Shown: positions 33,068-42,764, counted from the stretch's first letter. The stretch is 64,000 nt of DNA from Microvirga alba (GCF_015694465.1 NZ_JADQDO010000006.1:62001-126000); one strand, 5' to 3'. Notes: a model not told the origin generated them from the sequence alone. Program-made: numbers and translations.

Positions 33068-33523
33068 TCAGGCCCAGCGCTCGGCGGCCAAATCGTCCCC
33101 GCTCTTCGCCTCGACCCATGCCCCGACCGTCCCGTCTTTCAGATGCTCGCGCTTCCAGAAGGGCGCGTGGGTCTTGAGATAGTCCATCAGGAACTCGGCA
33201 GCCTCGAAGGCGGCGCGGCGATGGGCGGAGGCCGTCAGGACGAGCACGATCTCCTCACCCGGTGCAATCTTGCCGAACCGGTGAATGATCGTGAGCCCCA
33301 TTAGAGGCCATCGCTCCTCGGCCTGAGCCGCGATGCGGGCGAGTTCCGCCTCCGCCATGCCCGGATAATGCTCAAGCTCCAGCGCCGACAGCCGTCCGCC
33401 TTCATCCCGGCACAACCCGGTGAAGGCGATCACAGCGCCAATATCTGCCCGGCCTGTCGTCAGCGCCGCCGCCTCGGCGGCGATCTCGAAACCCTCGGCT
33501 TGAATTCGGATGGTGCTGGTCAA
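33068..33523 (-). CDS. moaE: molybdopterin synthase catalytic subunit MoaE
   Basis: 151 residues. With MoaD it inserts two sulfurs into precursor Z to form molybdopterin. Family marks: IGAVIAFTGLCRDEGGRLSA, LELEHYPGMAEAELARIA, IIHRFGKIAPGEEIVLVLTA, the catalytic-lysine region MDYLKTHAPFWKREHLKDG. I start at TTG 33523, with GGGGA eight bases upstream, just after the moaD stop. The longer frame to 33697 runs through moaD in another register and is not protein-like. Last gene of uvrC-pgsA-moaD-moaE. Confidence 0.93.
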   Translation of the reverse strand: MTSTIRIQAEGFEIAAEAAALTTGRADIGAVIAFTGLCRDEGGRLSALELEHYPGMAEAELARIAAQAEERWPLMGLTIIHRFGKIAPGEEIVLVLTASAHRRAAFEAAEFLMDYLKTHAPFWKREHLKDGTVGAWVEAKSGDDLAAERWA

Positions 33524-33546
33524 GAACCTGTCCCCGATTGGGAGAG

Positions 33547-33798
33547 TTAGCCCCCGGTCATGGGCGGGAAGAAAGCAATCTCTCGTGCCCCAAGAACCGG
33601 GGCATCCGGCTTGACGTGGACATGGTCGATGGCGGCGCGGACGATGGCTTCGTTCTCGAAAGCGTACGCGTATTCCTCGCCGCGGCCTTTGAGCCAACGC
33701 ACAAGGTCAGCAACGGTAGCAATGCCGTCCGGCAGATCCAGGTCCTCGTCCGTCCTGCCGACCCGCTCGCGCACCCAGGCGAAATAGACGAGTTTCAT
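33547..33798 (-). CDS. moaD: molybdopterin synthase sulfur carrier subunit MoaD
   Basis: 83 residues, ubiquitin-like fold: MKLVYFAWVRERVGRTDEDL, ending FFPPMTGG. The C-terminal Gly-Gly, which is thiocarboxylated to carry sulfur, is present. The start is the ATG at 33798; an ATG at 33819 would add seven residues. It lies eight bases from the pgsA stop and 23 bases from moaE, so all three are co-transcribed. Confidence 0.93.
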   Translation of the reverse strand: MKLVYFAWVRERVGRTDEDLDLPDGIATVADLVRWLKGRGEEYAYAFENEAIVRAAIDHVHVKPDAPVLGAREIAFFPPMTGG

Positions 33799-33805
33799 GG
33801 GAGGG

Positions 33806-34402
33806 CTACCCCTCATCAATCATGTGGTGAATGCCGGTCTTGAGATAATCCCAGCCGGTATAGATGGTCAGAATGGCCGAGGCCCACAAAAGGATCGTCC
33901 CGATCAGGACCGTGCCGGGCAGAACCGTTTCACCGGCTGGGCCGGCGATGAGGAAGCCGACCGCCAGAAGTTGAAGCGTCGTCTTCCACTTGGCAACCCG
34001 GCTGACGGGCACGCTGACCTTCAGTTCGGCCAGGAATTCCCGCAAGCCCGAAACCAGGATTTCGCGGCAGAGGATGACGATGGCCGCCCAAAGGGCCCAG
34101 CCCTGGATCGTCTTGTCGGCCACGAGCATCAACAGACAGGCAGCGACGAGAAGCTTGTCCGCGATGGGGTCGAGCATGCGCCCGAGCGAGGATTGCTGCG
34201 CATAGGCTCGGGCAACATACCCGTCGAGATAATCCGTGATGGCCGCGAGGGCGAAGATGGCGAGAGCGGCCCATCGCGACCAATGGTCTTCCGGCCAGAA
34301 CAGGAGGCCGACCACGGCGGGAACCGCCACGAGCCGGCCATATGTCAGGAGGTTGGCAAGATTGAAGGCCTTGGACCGGCGCATGGATGGGGCGATGCTC
34401 AT
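33806..34402 (-). CDS. pgsA: CDP-diacylglycerol-glycerol-3-phosphate 3-phosphatidyltransferase
   Basis: 198 residues, about six membrane helices. It makes phosphatidylglycerol phosphate, the committed step to phosphatidylglycerol, which is also the Lgt donor. The CDP-alcohol phosphotransferase motif is complete: D60-G-x2-A64-R65-x8-G74-x3-D78-x3-D82. Start region MSIAPSMRRSKAFNLANLLT is normal. It follows uvrC by 117 bases; the uvrC-pgsA-moaD-moaE order is common in Rhizobiales. Confidence 0.94.
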   Translation of the reverse strand: MSIAPSMRRSKAFNLANLLTYGRLVAVPAVVGLLFWPEDHWSRWAALAIFALAAITDYLDGYVARAYAQQSSLGRMLDPIADKLLVAACLLMLVADKTIQGWALWAAIVILCREILVSGLREFLAELKVSVPVSRVAKWKTTLQLLAVGFLIAGPAGETVLPGTVLIGTILLWASAILTIYTGWDYLKTGIHHMIDEG

Positions 34403-34519
34403 AAGGCGGCAGGAAACATGCCGGAGGTTCCTCCGTCAACCTGAGTTGGATGACATCTCCGTAATTGGAGGACCGTCGGTCCTTGGCAAGCGAGGTCGTG
34501 CCACTCGGCTTTCGCCCGC

Positions 34520-36589
34520 TCATCCTCGATCGTGAAAGAAATCGTAGATCGCGCGAGCCGTCGCCGCGTTTACCCCCGGCGCTTTCACGAGATCCTCCAG
34601 TGCCGCCCGCTGAATGGCTTTCACGGTGCCAAAATGATGCAGAAGCGCCCGCTTGCGAGACGGTCCGATGCCGGCAATCTCGTCGAGCGGGTTCTTCACC
34701 ATTTCGCGCTTGCGCTTGGCGCGGTGCGCGCCGATGGCGAAGCGGTGGGCTTCGTCTCGAAGGCGCTGCACGAAATAAAGCGCTGGATCACGGGGCGGCA
34801 ACTTGAAGGGCGGCTGCCCGGGCTTGAAAAAGGTTTCGCGCCCGGCGTCTCGATCCCTTCCCTTGGCAATACCGATCACGGCCACATCGTCCTCCCCGAC
34901 CCCGACTTCCGCCAGCGCCTGACGCGCCGCCTCGAGCTGCCCCTTGCCGCCGTCGATCAGGACAAGATCGGGCCAGGATGGGAAGCTGTCATCGGCAGCA
35001 ACATGAGGCTCCTCTACCGCGACCTGAGATGAGCCATCAGCGACCTGCTCCCCCCCTCCTCCTTGTGGGGAGGAGTTGGAGGGTGACCGCGGCTCTTCCT
35101 TGACCAGCCGCGCGAAGCGGCGCTGCAGCATTTCGCGCATCATGCCGTAATCGTCGCCCGGCTTCAGGTCCTCCGACCTCATGTTGAACGTGCGGTAATG
35201 CTGCTTCATGAAGCCGTTCGCGCCTGCCACGATCATCGCGCCGACCGCGTTCGTACCCATGATGTGCGAGTTGTCATAAACCTCGACACGCCGGGGGATC
35301 TTCGCCAATCCGAAGGCCTGGCTTAAGGACACCAGAAGCTTCTGCTGCGAAGCCGTGTCGGCAAGCCGCCGCCCGAGCCCTTCCTTGGCGTTGCGCATCA
35401 CGTAATCGATGAGCTGTCGCCGCTCGCCGCGCTGAGGCGTGACGATCTCCACCTTGGATTCGGCACGCGTCGACAGCGCCTCCGCCATCAGCTCGACTTC
35501 CTCGATCTGGTGCGAGAGCAGAACGAGACGCGGCGCGGGCTTGTCGTCATAGAACTGGGCGATGAAGGAGGTGAGAACCTCGCCCGGCGTCATGGTCTTG
35601 TCGGCCTTGGGGAAATAGGCGCGGTTGCCCCAGTTCTGCCAATTGCGGAAGAAGAACACCTCGACGCAAAACTGGCCGGCCTGCTCGTCGATGGCGAATA
35701 CATCCGCCTGTTCCACCGATTGCGTGTTGATGCCCTGCACGCCCTGAATCGCGGACAAAGCCGCAAGCCGGTCACGGCAGCGCGCCGCGCGTTCGAATTC
35801 AAGCGATTCCGCCGCTTCCTGCATCTCCTCGGTGATGCGAGCTTTCACCGCATTCGACTTGCCGGACAAAAACGCCCGCGCCTCGGCGGCGAGTTCCGCA
35901 TATTCGTCGACTGAGATTTCCTTCGTGCAAGGGCCGGAGCAGCGTTTGATTTGAAACAGGAGGCAAGGTCGCGTCCGGTTCTCGTAATAGCTGTCGTTGC
36001 AGGAACGCAGAAGGAAGGCGCGCTGCAGCGCATTGATGGTGCGGTTGACCGCCCAGACACTGGCGAAGGGGCCATAATAATCGCCCTTTCTCTTGCGCGC
36101 TCCGCGATGCTTCACGAGCTGCGGCGCCTCGTGATCCGCCGTCAGCAGGATGTAGGGGAGCGACTTGTCGTCCCGCATCAGCACGTTGTAGCGGGGCTTG
36201 AGTTGCTTGATGAGGTTCGCTTCGAGAAGCAGCGCCTCGGTCTCCGTCGCCGTGGTGACGAACTCCATTGAGGTCGTTTCACCGATCATGCGGGCAATGC
36301 GGTTGGAATGCGCCTGACCGCGCGCATAGGACCCGACGCGGGCCTTCAGGCTCTTCGCCTTGCCCACATAGAGCACGTCCCTCTTGCCATCGAGCATGCG
36401 ATACACCCCCGGCGCCTGGGGGAGCGTGGCCCAGAAATGCTTGATGACCTCCGTTCCGCGTTTGACGGAATTCGGATTGGCCTCCAGGTCAAACTCGACA
36501 TCCGAGCCGCTCTCAACGGCGACGATGTCCTCGTCCTCCTCATTGTCCAGAATGTCCGGCGGAACGTCGTTGGTGGTGTTGCGACTCAT
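34520..36589 (-). CDS. uvrC: UvrABC excision nuclease subunit C
   Basis: 689 residues against 610 in E. coli. UvrC makes both incisions around a lesion marked by UvrB. In order: a charged N-terminal extension (1-45); a GIY-YIG nuclease domain ([20 protein letters not shown]); a Cys-rich region ([15 protein letters not shown]); a UVR domain that meets UvrB ([20 protein letters not shown]); an RNase H-like nuclease ([34 protein letters not shown]); and a double HhH end ([17 protein letters not shown]). Between about 497 and 535 a low-complexity insert ([14 protein letters not shown]...) breaks the RNase H domain; it comes from a palindromic DNA element. Confidence 0.97.
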   Translation of the reverse strand: MSRNTTNDVPPDILDNEEDEDIVAVESGSDVEFDLEANPNSVKRGTEVIKHFWATLPQAPGVYRMLDGKRDVLYVGKAKSLKARVGSYARGQAHSNRIARMIGETTSMEFVTTATETEALLLEANLIKQLKPRYNVLMRDDKSLPYILLTADHEAPQLVKHRGARKRKGDYYGPFASVWAVNRTINALQRAFLLRSCNDSYYENRTRPCLLFQIKRCSGPCTKEISVDEYAELAAEARAFLSGKSNAVKARITEEMQEAAESLEFERAARCRDRLAALSAIQGVQGINTQSVEQADVFAIDEQAGQFCVEVFFFRNWQNWGNRAYFPKADKTMTPGEVLTSFIAQFYDDKPAPRLVLLSHQIEEVELMAEALSTRAESKVEIVTPQRGERRQLIDYVMRNAKEGLGRRLADTASQQKLLVSLSQAFGLAKIPRRVEVYDNSHIMGTNAVGAMIVAGANGFMKQHYRTFNMRSEDLKPGDDYGMMREMLQRRFARLVKEEPRSPSNSSPQGGGGEQVADGSSQVAVEEPHVAADDSFPSWPDLVLIDGGKGQLEAARQALAEVGVGEDDVAVIGIAKGRDRDAGRETFFKPGQPPFKLPPRDPALYFVQRLRDEAHRFAIGAHRAKRKREMVKNPLDEIAGIGPSRKRALLHHFGTVKAIQRAALEDLVKAPGVNAATARAIYDFFHDRG
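35053..35083. repeat. palindromic element inserted in frame inside uvrC
   Basis: CTCCTCC (35056-35062), loop TTGTGG, GGAGGAG (35069-35075), flanked by CCC and GGAGGG. This CCTCCCC-ACAAGG palindrome resembles a dispersed intergenic element of Rhizobiales. Here it encodes [10 protein letters not shown] within a 38-residue insert of UvrC, without breaking the frame. Confidence 0.55.
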
Positions 36590-36702
36590 GCATGAGATTT
36601 AGGGGTTCACGGTTTTCCAGGAAAGAGCCCCGCGAACTAGCCTCGCCATAACGTTCGGTTTAAACGGCTAAGCTCTGACTTTCAGGACCTGGAGCCTTTA
36701 AG

Positions 36703-37863
36703 ATGCGCCTGTCGATCATCACCTCTGCCGTCGTCGCGGCCCTGGTTGGCTTCGGCAGCACCATCGCCATCATCATAGCAGCCGCCCAGGCCGTGGGCGC
36801 GGATGCAGCGCAGACCACCTCATGGGTCGCGGCCCTGTGCCTCAGCATGGCGGCGACGAGCGGGATCTTGAGCGTGCGTTATCGCATCCCCGTCGTCACG
36901 GCATGGTCGACGCCGGGTGCCGCGCTGATCGCGGCTTCCACGGGCATTTCGATCCATGCGGCGGTGGGTTCGTTTCTGCTTGCGGGAGGGTTCGTCGTGC
37001 TCACGGCCTTCGTCAAGCCGTTCGGGCGTCTGATCGAACGCATCCCCTCCTCCATCGCCGCCGCAATGCTGGCGGGCGTCCTCATCAGGTTCGTGACGGC
37101 GGTGTTCGAAAGCGCTCAGAGCGCGCCGGGCCTGGTTTTGCCCCTCGTTGCGGTTTTTCTTGTGGTGCGGCTGGTCAATCCGGCCCTCGCCGTGCTGGCC
37201 GTCCTCTTTCTTGGGCTGGTGCTCGCCTTTGGCGGCGGGCTCGCGCAGCCGCTCACCTCTGATCTCAGCCTCTCGTCGCTGACCTTCATCACGCCGAGCT
37301 GGGAGCCGGCTGCGCTGATCGGCCTTGGCCTGCCGCTCTTCATCGTGACCATGGCCTCGCAGAATCTGCCGGGTTTTGCGGTGCTGCGGGCCTCGGGCTA
37401 CTCGCCCCCGACGCGTCCGATTCTCGCTGTCACGGGGCTCTCGTCCCTCGTAACCGCCCTGTTCGGCGCGCATACGAGCAATCTCGCGGCGATCTCGGCG
37501 GCCATCTGCACCGGCCCGGACACCCATCCCGACCCCGCCAAACGCTGGCAGGTCGGGCCGTTCTATGCCCTCACGTACCTGATCTTCGCCGCCTTCAGTG
37601 CGGCCCTGATCGGATTGATCGCGGCCCTTCCGGCCGCGCTGATCAAAACCGTAGCCGGTCTGGCCCTGATCGGCGCGTTCCTGGGAGCGCTGGCATCGGC
37701 TCTTTCCGATGAGGCGAAACGCTTCCCGGCCGTCCTGACCTTGGCTGTCACGGCCTCCGGCCTCACCCTCTTCGGAATTGGCTCGGCCTTCTGGGGATTG
37801 GCCGCAGGTCTCATCGCTCTCGCCCTCGATTCCTTGGCCGTTTGGGTGCGAAAACGGAGCTGA
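36703..37863 (+). CDS. benE: benzoate/H+ symporter family protein BenE
   Basis: 386 residues, about 12 hydrophobic helices. The match to BenE is clear from VVTAWSTPGAALIAAS, FGRLIERIPSSIAAAMLAGV, ITPSWEPAALIGLGLPLFIV, TMASQNLPGFAVLRASGY and GAHTSNLAAISAAICTGPDT. BenE of Acinetobacter takes up benzoate with a proton. No benzoate breakdown genes lie here, so the substrate may differ. The gene stands alone; the next (lipoprotein) starts 65 bases after it. Confidence 0.92.
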   Translation: MRLSIITSAVVAALVGFGSTIAIIIAAAQAVGADAAQTTSWVAALCLSMAATSGILSVRYRIPVVTAWSTPGAALIAASTGISIHAAVGSFLLAGGFVVLTAFVKPFGRLIERIPSSIAAAMLAGVLIRFVTAVFESAQSAPGLVLPLVAVFLVVRLVNPALAVLAVLFLGLVLAFGGGLAQPLTSDLSLSSLTFITPSWEPAALIGLGLPLFIVTMASQNLPGFAVLRASGYSPPTRPILAVTGLSSLVTALFGAHTSNLAAISAAICTGPDTHPDPAKRWQVGPFYALTYLIFAAFSAALIGLIAALPAALIKTVAGLALIGAFLGALASALSDEAKRFPAVLTLAVTASGLTLFGIGSAFWGLAAGLIALALDSLAVWVRKRS

Positions 37864-37928
37864 TCTGGACGGCGCGGCCCGTTAAGCTTAAAATCTCGTA
37901 AACTCGAGCAACAAGAACGGGAGATTCC

Positions 37929-38429
37929 ATGGCCGTAACGAAGCATGCGGGACGCATCGCCACCGTGATGATGATGGCCACTCTGGGAGCCTGCCAGGGT
38001 TCGGGTGGTTCATTCGGTTCCTTGAACGGGTCGCCCGAAGGTGTGCCCATCGCCTTGGAAAGCATCGACGGCGCGCCGGCTCCTATGCGGACGGCCTTGA
38101 TGGAAGAACTCACCACCGCCGCGTCCGACCGCAAGGTCGAGCTTGTCGGCTCGAGCGCGCAGGCGCGCTACCGGGTCCGCGGTTATCTGTCGACCGAGAC
38201 GGAGGATGGCGAGACCAAGGTTTCTTATGTCTGGGACGTCTTCGATTCTCAGAAGCGCCGGGCCCAGCGGCTGGCAGGATCGAGCCCTGTGCGTGCGGCT
38301 GCCAAATCCATCTCCGCCCTCGACAAGGAGGCGCTCGCCAGGCTGGCCCGTACCAGCATGGACGAAATTGCGGAATTTCTTGTCGCGAGCAATACCTCGA
38401 CAGGTTCGGAGATGATCGAGAACCCGTGA
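37929..38429 (+). CDS. conserved lipoprotein of unknown function
   Basis: 166 residues. The signal ends in the lipobox TLGAC (Cys22); a Gly-Ser linker (QGSGGSFGSLNGSPEG) follows. The folded part, about 45-155, has strand-helix units (PMRTALMEELTTAASDRKVE, YRVRGYLSTETEDGETKVSY, VWDVFDSQKRRAQRL) and is similar to lipoproteins commonly found near prs in Rhizobiales. No known catalytic motif. ACGGGAG is near the ATG. A GAGCCCT/AGGGCTC repeat lies over its end and that of the next, converging gene. Confidence 0.8.
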   Translation: MAVTKHAGRIATVMMMATLGACQGSGGSFGSLNGSPEGVPIALESIDGAPAPMRTALMEELTTAASDRKVELVGSSAQARYRVRGYLSTETEDGETKVSYVWDVFDSQKRRAQRLAGSSPVRAAAKSISALDKEALARLARTSMDEIAEFLVASNTSTGSEMIENP

Positions 38430-38435
38430 GGAGCC

Positions 38436-38747
38436 CTATCCTTTCAGGGCTCTCAGGAGGATCGAAACGAGGCCGATTGCCAAAATGAGATAGGGCCAAA
38501 AACGCACTGGGATGAAAAATAGACTGTCGTTACGTCCCAGTACGACCCTTTCGCCGGTCGCCGGATCCAAAAGAACCCGTTCTTCCTTCTTGCTCAGAAA
38601 ATGAGCAAGAACCCAAGTGCCTACGGACGCCAACAAGGCAAGCCCCGCAGTCCTGAGGTCTTCAGATGCCGGAATTTTGTCGGCGAGAATCGCGCTCACA
38701 AGCGCGATGGGCACGATTCCGATGCCCCATCCGTTCCATATGATCAT
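38436..38747 (-). CDS. small membrane protein of unknown function
   Basis: 103 residues. Three hydrophobic segments (GWGIGIVPIALVSAILADKI, AGLALLASVGTWVLAHFLS, and a C-terminal one, FWPYLILAIGLVSILLRA) flank a short soluble loop that reads LLDPATGERVVLGRNDSLFF. That loop motif, LDPxTGE-VVL-R--HSLFFI, recurs in small bacterial membrane proteins of unknown role. Inner membrane. It converges on the lipoprotein gene with six bases between. Upstream, 38748-39008 has no gene and probably holds the prs promoter. Confidence 0.75.
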   Translation of the reverse strand: MIIWNGWGIGIVPIALVSAILADKIPASEDLRTAGLALLASVGTWVLAHFLSKKEERVLLDPATGERVVLGRNDSLFFIPVRFWPYLILAIGLVSILLRALKG

Positions 38748-39008
38748 CGCAACGCAACTCTATATCATTCTCCTGCAATACTATTAGCCGCTTACCGACT
38801 CAAGGACTCCCGGGACCTTGGCCTTGAGAATTCTGGCGCTGAGAATTGTCTCGCGCGTCCATTTGACCGAAGGAACTGACCCAGATTGAATTACGGTTGC
38901 ATATTGTGACGGTTTCTTATCGCTGCTAAGACCCAAGCGCCTTGCCGCGCAGGGGCAACAACGTCACGCGGCGAGCTCCTCAGGTCACTCAAAACCGAAG
39001 ATGCTGTC

Positions 39009-39941
39009 ATGAAGCTCGTTGCGGGAAACTCCAATCATCCGCTGGCGGAAGCCATCGCCGCCTATCTCAATTTGCCACTCGCAAAATGCCAGGTGAAGCG
39101 CTTCGCGGACATGGAAGTGTTCGTGGAAATCCAGGAGAACGTACGCGGCGAGGATGTGTTCGTCATCCAGTCGACCTCGTTCCCCGCGAACGATCACTTG
39201 ATGGAGCTTCTCATCATCATCGATGCGCTACGCCGCTCCTCGGCGCGCCGCATCACCGCGGTGATTCCCTATTTCGGCTATGCCCGTCAGGATCGGAAGC
39301 CCGGTCCCCGCACACCGATCTCGGCAAAGCTGGTGTCGAACCTCATCACCAACGCCGGCGCTGACCGCGTGTTGACCCTCGATCTCCACGCCGGACAAAT
39401 CCAGGGCTTCTTCGACATCCCGACCGACAACCTGTTCAGTGCGCCCATCATGGCGCGCGACATCAAGGAGCGGCTCGACGGCGGCAACCGCATGGTGGTC
39501 TCGCCCGACGTCGGCGGCGTGGTGCGCGCCCGCGCGCTCGCCAAGCGCATCGACGCGCCGCTGGCCATCGTGGACAAGCGCCGCGAGCGGCCGGGTGAGT
39601 CGGAAGTCATGAACATCATCGGCGAGGTCGAGGGCCGGTCCTGCATCCTGCTCGACGACATCGTGGATTCCGGCGGCACCCTCGTGAACGCGGCCGACGC
39701 GCTCCTCGCCAACGGCGCCAAGGACGTCTACGCCTACATCACCCATGGCGTGCTCTCCGGCGGCGCGGTTTCCCGCATCGCCAATTCGCGGCTCAAGGAA
39801 CTCGTGATCACGGATTCGATCCAGCCGACCGAGGCCGTGAAGGTCGCGCACAACATCCGGGTCATCGGCATCGCCCCTCTCATCGGCGAGGCCATCGGCC
39901 GCACGGCGACGGAAAGCTCCGTGTCGAGCCTGTTCGACTAA
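39009..39941 (+). CDS. prs: ribose-phosphate pyrophosphokinase
   Basis: 310 residues. It makes PRPP from ribose-5-phosphate and ATP, feeding purines, pyrimidines, His, Trp and NAD. Landmarks: [58 protein letters not shown] (pyrophosphate binding), [18 protein letters not shown], and the PRPP loop [13 protein letters not shown]. The family length is about 310-315. apt, which uses PRPP, lies 6 kb away. The 260-base upstream gap has no gene. Confidence 0.97.
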   Translation: MKLVAGNSNHPLAEAIAAYLNLPLAKCQVKRFADMEVFVEIQENVRGEDVFVIQSTSFPANDHLMELLIIIDALRRSSARRITAVIPYFGYARQDRKPGPRTPISAKLVSNLITNAGADRVLTLDLHAGQIQGFFDIPTDNLFSAPIMARDIKERLDGGNRMVVSPDVGGVVRARALAKRIDAPLAIVDKRRERPGESEVMNIIGEVEGRSCILLDDIVDSGGTLVNAADALLANGAKDVYAYITHGVLSGGAVSRIANSRLKELVITDSIQPTEAVKVAHNIRVIGIAPLIGEAIGRTATESSVSSLFD

Positions 39942-39986
39942 CACCGTTTCTTGCAAATCCGGGCCGCTATCGCTATAAGCCGCCTC

Positions 39987-40055
39987 GCGCCCGCTCGACA
40001 CCCTTGGAGGCACGGGCGCAAACCCCATGGCCGCCCTCAGGCGGCCATCGGTTTT
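39987..40055 (+). promoter_or_regulatory. structured leader in front of rplY
   Basis: Two stem candidates: GCGCCCG (39987-39993) with CGGGCGC (40013-40019), and ATGGCCGCC (40027-40035) with GGCGGCCAT (40040-40048), loop CTCA, followed by CGGTTTTT. The second has the form of an intrinsic terminator 26 bases before rplY. It may end prs transcripts or act as an attenuator controlled by L25. Confidence 0.5.
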
Positions 40056-40081
40056 TACAACGTCATCAAAGGACCACGACC

Positions 40082-40699
40082 ATGAGTGAAATCAAGCAAA
40101 TCACGGCCGTGGCGCGCGACCGGGCCGGCAAGGGGGCCGCCCGGGCCGTTCGTCGCCAAGGCCAAGTTCCTGCTGTTATCTACGGCGCCGGTCAGCCGGC
40201 CGAGGCGATTGCCCTCGACTTCAACCAGACCAAGCAGCTGATTTTCGCCGGCCACTTCCTCACCACGATCTTCGAGATCGACGTGAACGGCAAGAAGACC
40301 CGCGCGATCCCGCGCGACTACCAGCTCGATCCGGTCAGGGACTTCCCGGTCCACGTCGACTTCCTGCGTCTTGCCAAGGGCCAGGCGATCAAGGTCGTCG
40401 TGCCGGTGCACGTCGTCGGCCAGGACAAGTGCCCGGGCGTGAAGCGCGGCGGCACGCTCCAGATCGTCGAGCACTCGGTGGAGCTGCTCGTTCCCTCCGA
40501 TGCGATCCCGGACTTCATCGAGGCTTCGGTCGCCGACCTCGACATCGGTTCGTCGATCCACATCTCGGACGTCAAGCTGCCGAAGGGCGCCAAGTCGACC
40601 TCCGCTGAGAACGTGACCCTCGTCACCGTCGTGGCCCCGTCGGGCATGAAGGAAGAGGAAGCGGCTCCGGCGGCTGAAGCGCCTGCGGCCAAGGCCTAA
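40082..40699 (+). CDS. rplY: 50S ribosomal protein L25 (general stress protein CTC type)
   Basis: 205 residues. The N-terminal L25 domain (1-95) binds 5S rRNA: ITAVARDRAGKGAARAVRRQ, VPAVIYGAGQPAEAIALDFN, YQLDPVRDFPVHVDFLRL. The C-terminal TL5/CTC domain (96-185) has VVPVHVVGQDKCPGVKRGG. The tail is Ala- and Glu-rich. This long type is the alphaproteobacterial and Bacillus CTC form. The start at 40082 has AAGGA upstream and matches the family; the in-frame ATG at 40004 lies in the leader. Confidence 0.96.
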   Translation: MSEIKQITAVARDRAGKGAARAVRRQGQVPAVIYGAGQPAEAIALDFNQTKQLIFAGHFLTTIFEIDVNGKKTRAIPRDYQLDPVRDFPVHVDFLRLAKGQAIKVVVPVHVVGQDKCPGVKRGGTLQIVEHSVELLVPSDAIPDFIEASVADLDIGSSIHISDVKLPKGAKSTSAENVTLVTVVAPSGMKEEEAAPAAEAPAAKA

Positions 40700-40739
40700 G
40701 CTCTTTAGATTGGGCATTGCGCCCATCGAACGGCTTCGA

Positions 40740-40768
40740 CGCTCCGACCGCAAGGCCGGAGCGTTTCT
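40740..40768 (+). terminator. hairpin between rplY and pth
   Basis: CGCTCCG (40740-40746) and CGGAGCG (40757-40763), ten-base loop, then TTTCTT. Only 18 bases before the pth ATG, so it may be a partial terminator that lowers pth relative to rplY. Confidence 0.6.
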
Positions 40769-40785
40769 TATGAGAGTGCCAAGCG

Positions 40786-41409
40786 ATGCGCCTCTTCGTC
40801 GGCCTGGGTAATCCGGGCTCCCGATATGCCGGAAACCGCCACAACATCGGCTTCATGGCCGTGGACGCGATCGCGCGCGCTCACGGGGCAGCTCCGTGGC
40901 GGAAGCGCTTTCAGGGCGAGGCGACCGAGGCGACCATTGGTGGCGAGAAGGTGCTGCTCATCAAGCCGCAGACCTTCATGAACGAATCCGGCCGCGCGGT
41001 TGCCGAGGCCCAGCGCTTCTTCAAGATCCCGCTCTCGGACGTGACCGTCTTTTATGACGAGCTCGACCTTCCGCCCGCCAAGCTCAGGGTCAAGGTCGGC
41101 GGCGGCAATGCGGGCCATAACGGCCTGCGCTCGATCACCGCCCATTGCGGCAACGACTATCGTCGTGTCCGGCTCGGCATCGGGCATCCTGGACACAAGG
41201 CTCTGGTACAGGGGTACGTGCTCGGGGATTTCGGCAAGGCCGAGGAGGCCTGGGTCGACGACCTCACCCGCGCCATCGCGGACGGTGCAGCGCTCCTCGC
41301 TCAAGGCGAAGACGCAAGTTTTCAGAACAAGGTCCATCTCGCCATGGAGGCGAGAGGCTGGACGGACGTGAAACGGCCTGGAGAAAAGGCCGAAAGCAAC
41401 AAGGAGTGA
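40786..41409 (+). CDS. pth: peptidyl-tRNA hydrolase
   Basis: 207 residues. It frees tRNA from peptidyl-tRNA that drops off stalled ribosomes. Landmarks: [20 protein letters not shown] with the catalytic His in [66 protein letters not shown]. The rplY-pth-ychF order is widespread in bacteria, and ychF begins four bases after this stop. Confidence 0.97.
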   Translation: MRLFVGLGNPGSRYAGNRHNIGFMAVDAIARAHGAAPWRKRFQGEATEATIGGEKVLLIKPQTFMNESGRAVAEAQRFFKIPLSDVTVFYDELDLPPAKLRVKVGGGNAGHNGLRSITAHCGNDYRRVRLGIGHPGHKALVQGYVLGDFGKAEEAWVDDLTRAIADGAALLAQGEDASFQNKVHLAMEARGWTDVKRPGEKAESNKE

Positions 41410-41413
41410 GGCC

Positions 41414-42511
41414 ATGGGCTTCAAGATGGGCATCGTCGGTCTGCCGAATGTGGGCAAGTCCACCCTCTTCAATGCGTTGACGCAGACGGCGGCGGCGCAG
41501 GCGGCGAACTATCCGTTCTGCACCATCGAGCCGAATGTGGGCGACGTGGCCGTTCCGGACGACCGTCTCGAGAAGCTCGCGGGGATCGCCGGCTCGGGCC
41601 AGATCATCCCGACCCGCCTCACCTTCGTCGACATCGCCGGCCTCGTGCGCGGTGCATCCAAGGGCGAAGGTCTCGGCAACCAGTTCCTCGCCAACATCCG
41701 TGAGGTCGATGCGGTCGCGCATGTGGTGCGCTGCTTCGAGGACACCGACATCACCCACGTCGAGGGCAAGATCGATCCCATCGCCGACATCGAGATCATT
41801 GAAACCGAGCTGATGCTCGCGGACCTAGACAGCCTCGAGAAACGCGTCACCGCGCTTGAGAAGAAGGCCAAGGGCAACGACAAGGAAGCCAAGGAAACCC
41901 TGGACCTCGTCAACCGCTCGCTCGTGCTGCTGCGCGACGGCAAGCCCGCCCGCGCGGTCGAGCGCAAGCCGGAAGAGGAGCGCCTGTTCCAGATGCTCGG
42001 CCTTCTGACCTCGAAGCCCGTGCTTTACGTCTGCAATGTCGAGGAGGCGTCCGCCGACCATGGCAATGCCTTCTCAGCCAAGGTCTTCGAGCGCGCTCGC
42101 GAAGAAGGCGCGAAGGCCGTCGTGGTGTCGGCCAAGATTGAGAGCGAGATCGCCGTTCTCGCGCCCGACGAGCAGAAGGATTATCTCGACGCCATCGGCC
42201 TCGCCGAGCCTGGCCTCAACCGCGTCATCCGCGCTGGTTACGAACTGCTCGGCCTGATCACCTACTTCACGGTCGGCCCAAAGGAAGCCCGCGCCTGGAC
42301 GATCACCACCGGCACCCGGGCGCCGCAGGCTGCCGGCGTCATCCACACGGATTTCGAGAAGGGCTTCATCCGCGCCGAGACCATCGCCTACCCGGACTAC
42401 GTGTCCCTGAAGGGCGAGGCAGGCGCGCGCGAGGCCGGCAAATTGCGCCTGGAAGGCAAGGAATACACCGTCCAGGACGGCGACGTACTTCACTTCCGCT
42501 TCGCAAACTAA
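41414..42511 (+). CDS. ychF: YchF/OLA1-type GTPase family ATPase
   Basis: 365 residues. The G domain has [17 protein letters not shown] (P-loop), [20 protein letters not shown] (G3), and a noncanonical G4 (NVEE), which gives ATP rather than GTP preference in this family. A helical coiled insert lies at about 130-200 ([20 protein letters not shown]), and a TGS domain ends the protein ([35 protein letters not shown]). YchF binds ribosomes and dampens the oxidative stress response in E. coli. Co-transcribed with pth. Confidence 0.97.
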   Translation: MGFKMGIVGLPNVGKSTLFNALTQTAAAQAANYPFCTIEPNVGDVAVPDDRLEKLAGIAGSGQIIPTRLTFVDIAGLVRGASKGEGLGNQFLANIREVDAVAHVVRCFEDTDITHVEGKIDPIADIEIIETELMLADLDSLEKRVTALEKKAKGNDKEAKETLDLVNRSLVLLRDGKPARAVERKPEEERLFQMLGLLTSKPVLYVCNVEEASADHGNAFSAKVFERAREEGAKAVVVSAKIESEIAVLAPDEQKDYLDAIGLAEPGLNRVIRAGYELLGLITYFTVGPKEARAWTITTGTRAPQAAGVIHTDFEKGFIRAETIAYPDYVSLKGEAGAREAGKLRLEGKEYTVQDGDVLHFRFAN

Positions 42512-42583
42512 CGGATTCGTGAACGCGAGCTTCGCGGGACGTTCAGGCTCATCATGCGTTGGTCCTGCATGGAGGATTGATCC

Positions 42584-42763
42584 ATGCAGGACTCGCTTGA
42601 AGAGGTTGCCTACACGGTTGGCGGCGCCCTCGTATCACCCGGACTTGGAAGCGCGGAGCTTCTGATTGCCCTGCTCGTGGCCTGCGGCTTCGCGTTCAGC
42701 GCGCTCCACGCCCTCTTCGCAAAGAGCGACACAGACGAATCCGAGTGGAAAGGGCGTCACTAG
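42584..42763 (+). CDS. 59-residue membrane protein
   Basis: MQDSLEEVAYTVGGALVSPG, a membrane helix GSAELLIALLVACGFAFSAL, then HALFAKSDTDESEWKGRH. GGAGG lies eight bases before the ATG, good for translation. One membrane helix with an acidic tail, no known family. The stop touches a dispersed repeat. It follows ychF by 72 bases and may have its own promoter. Confidence 0.6.
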   Translation: MQDSLEEVAYTVGGALVSPGLGSAELLIALLVACGFAFSALHALFAKSDTDESEWKGRH

Positions 42764-42764
42764 A

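Noticed and set aside
38872-38898. GGAAC followed by GGTT upstream of prs, as an EcfG site
   Set aside because: The spacing is 18 and the -10 element reads GGTT, not CGTT, so it misses the consensus on two counts.
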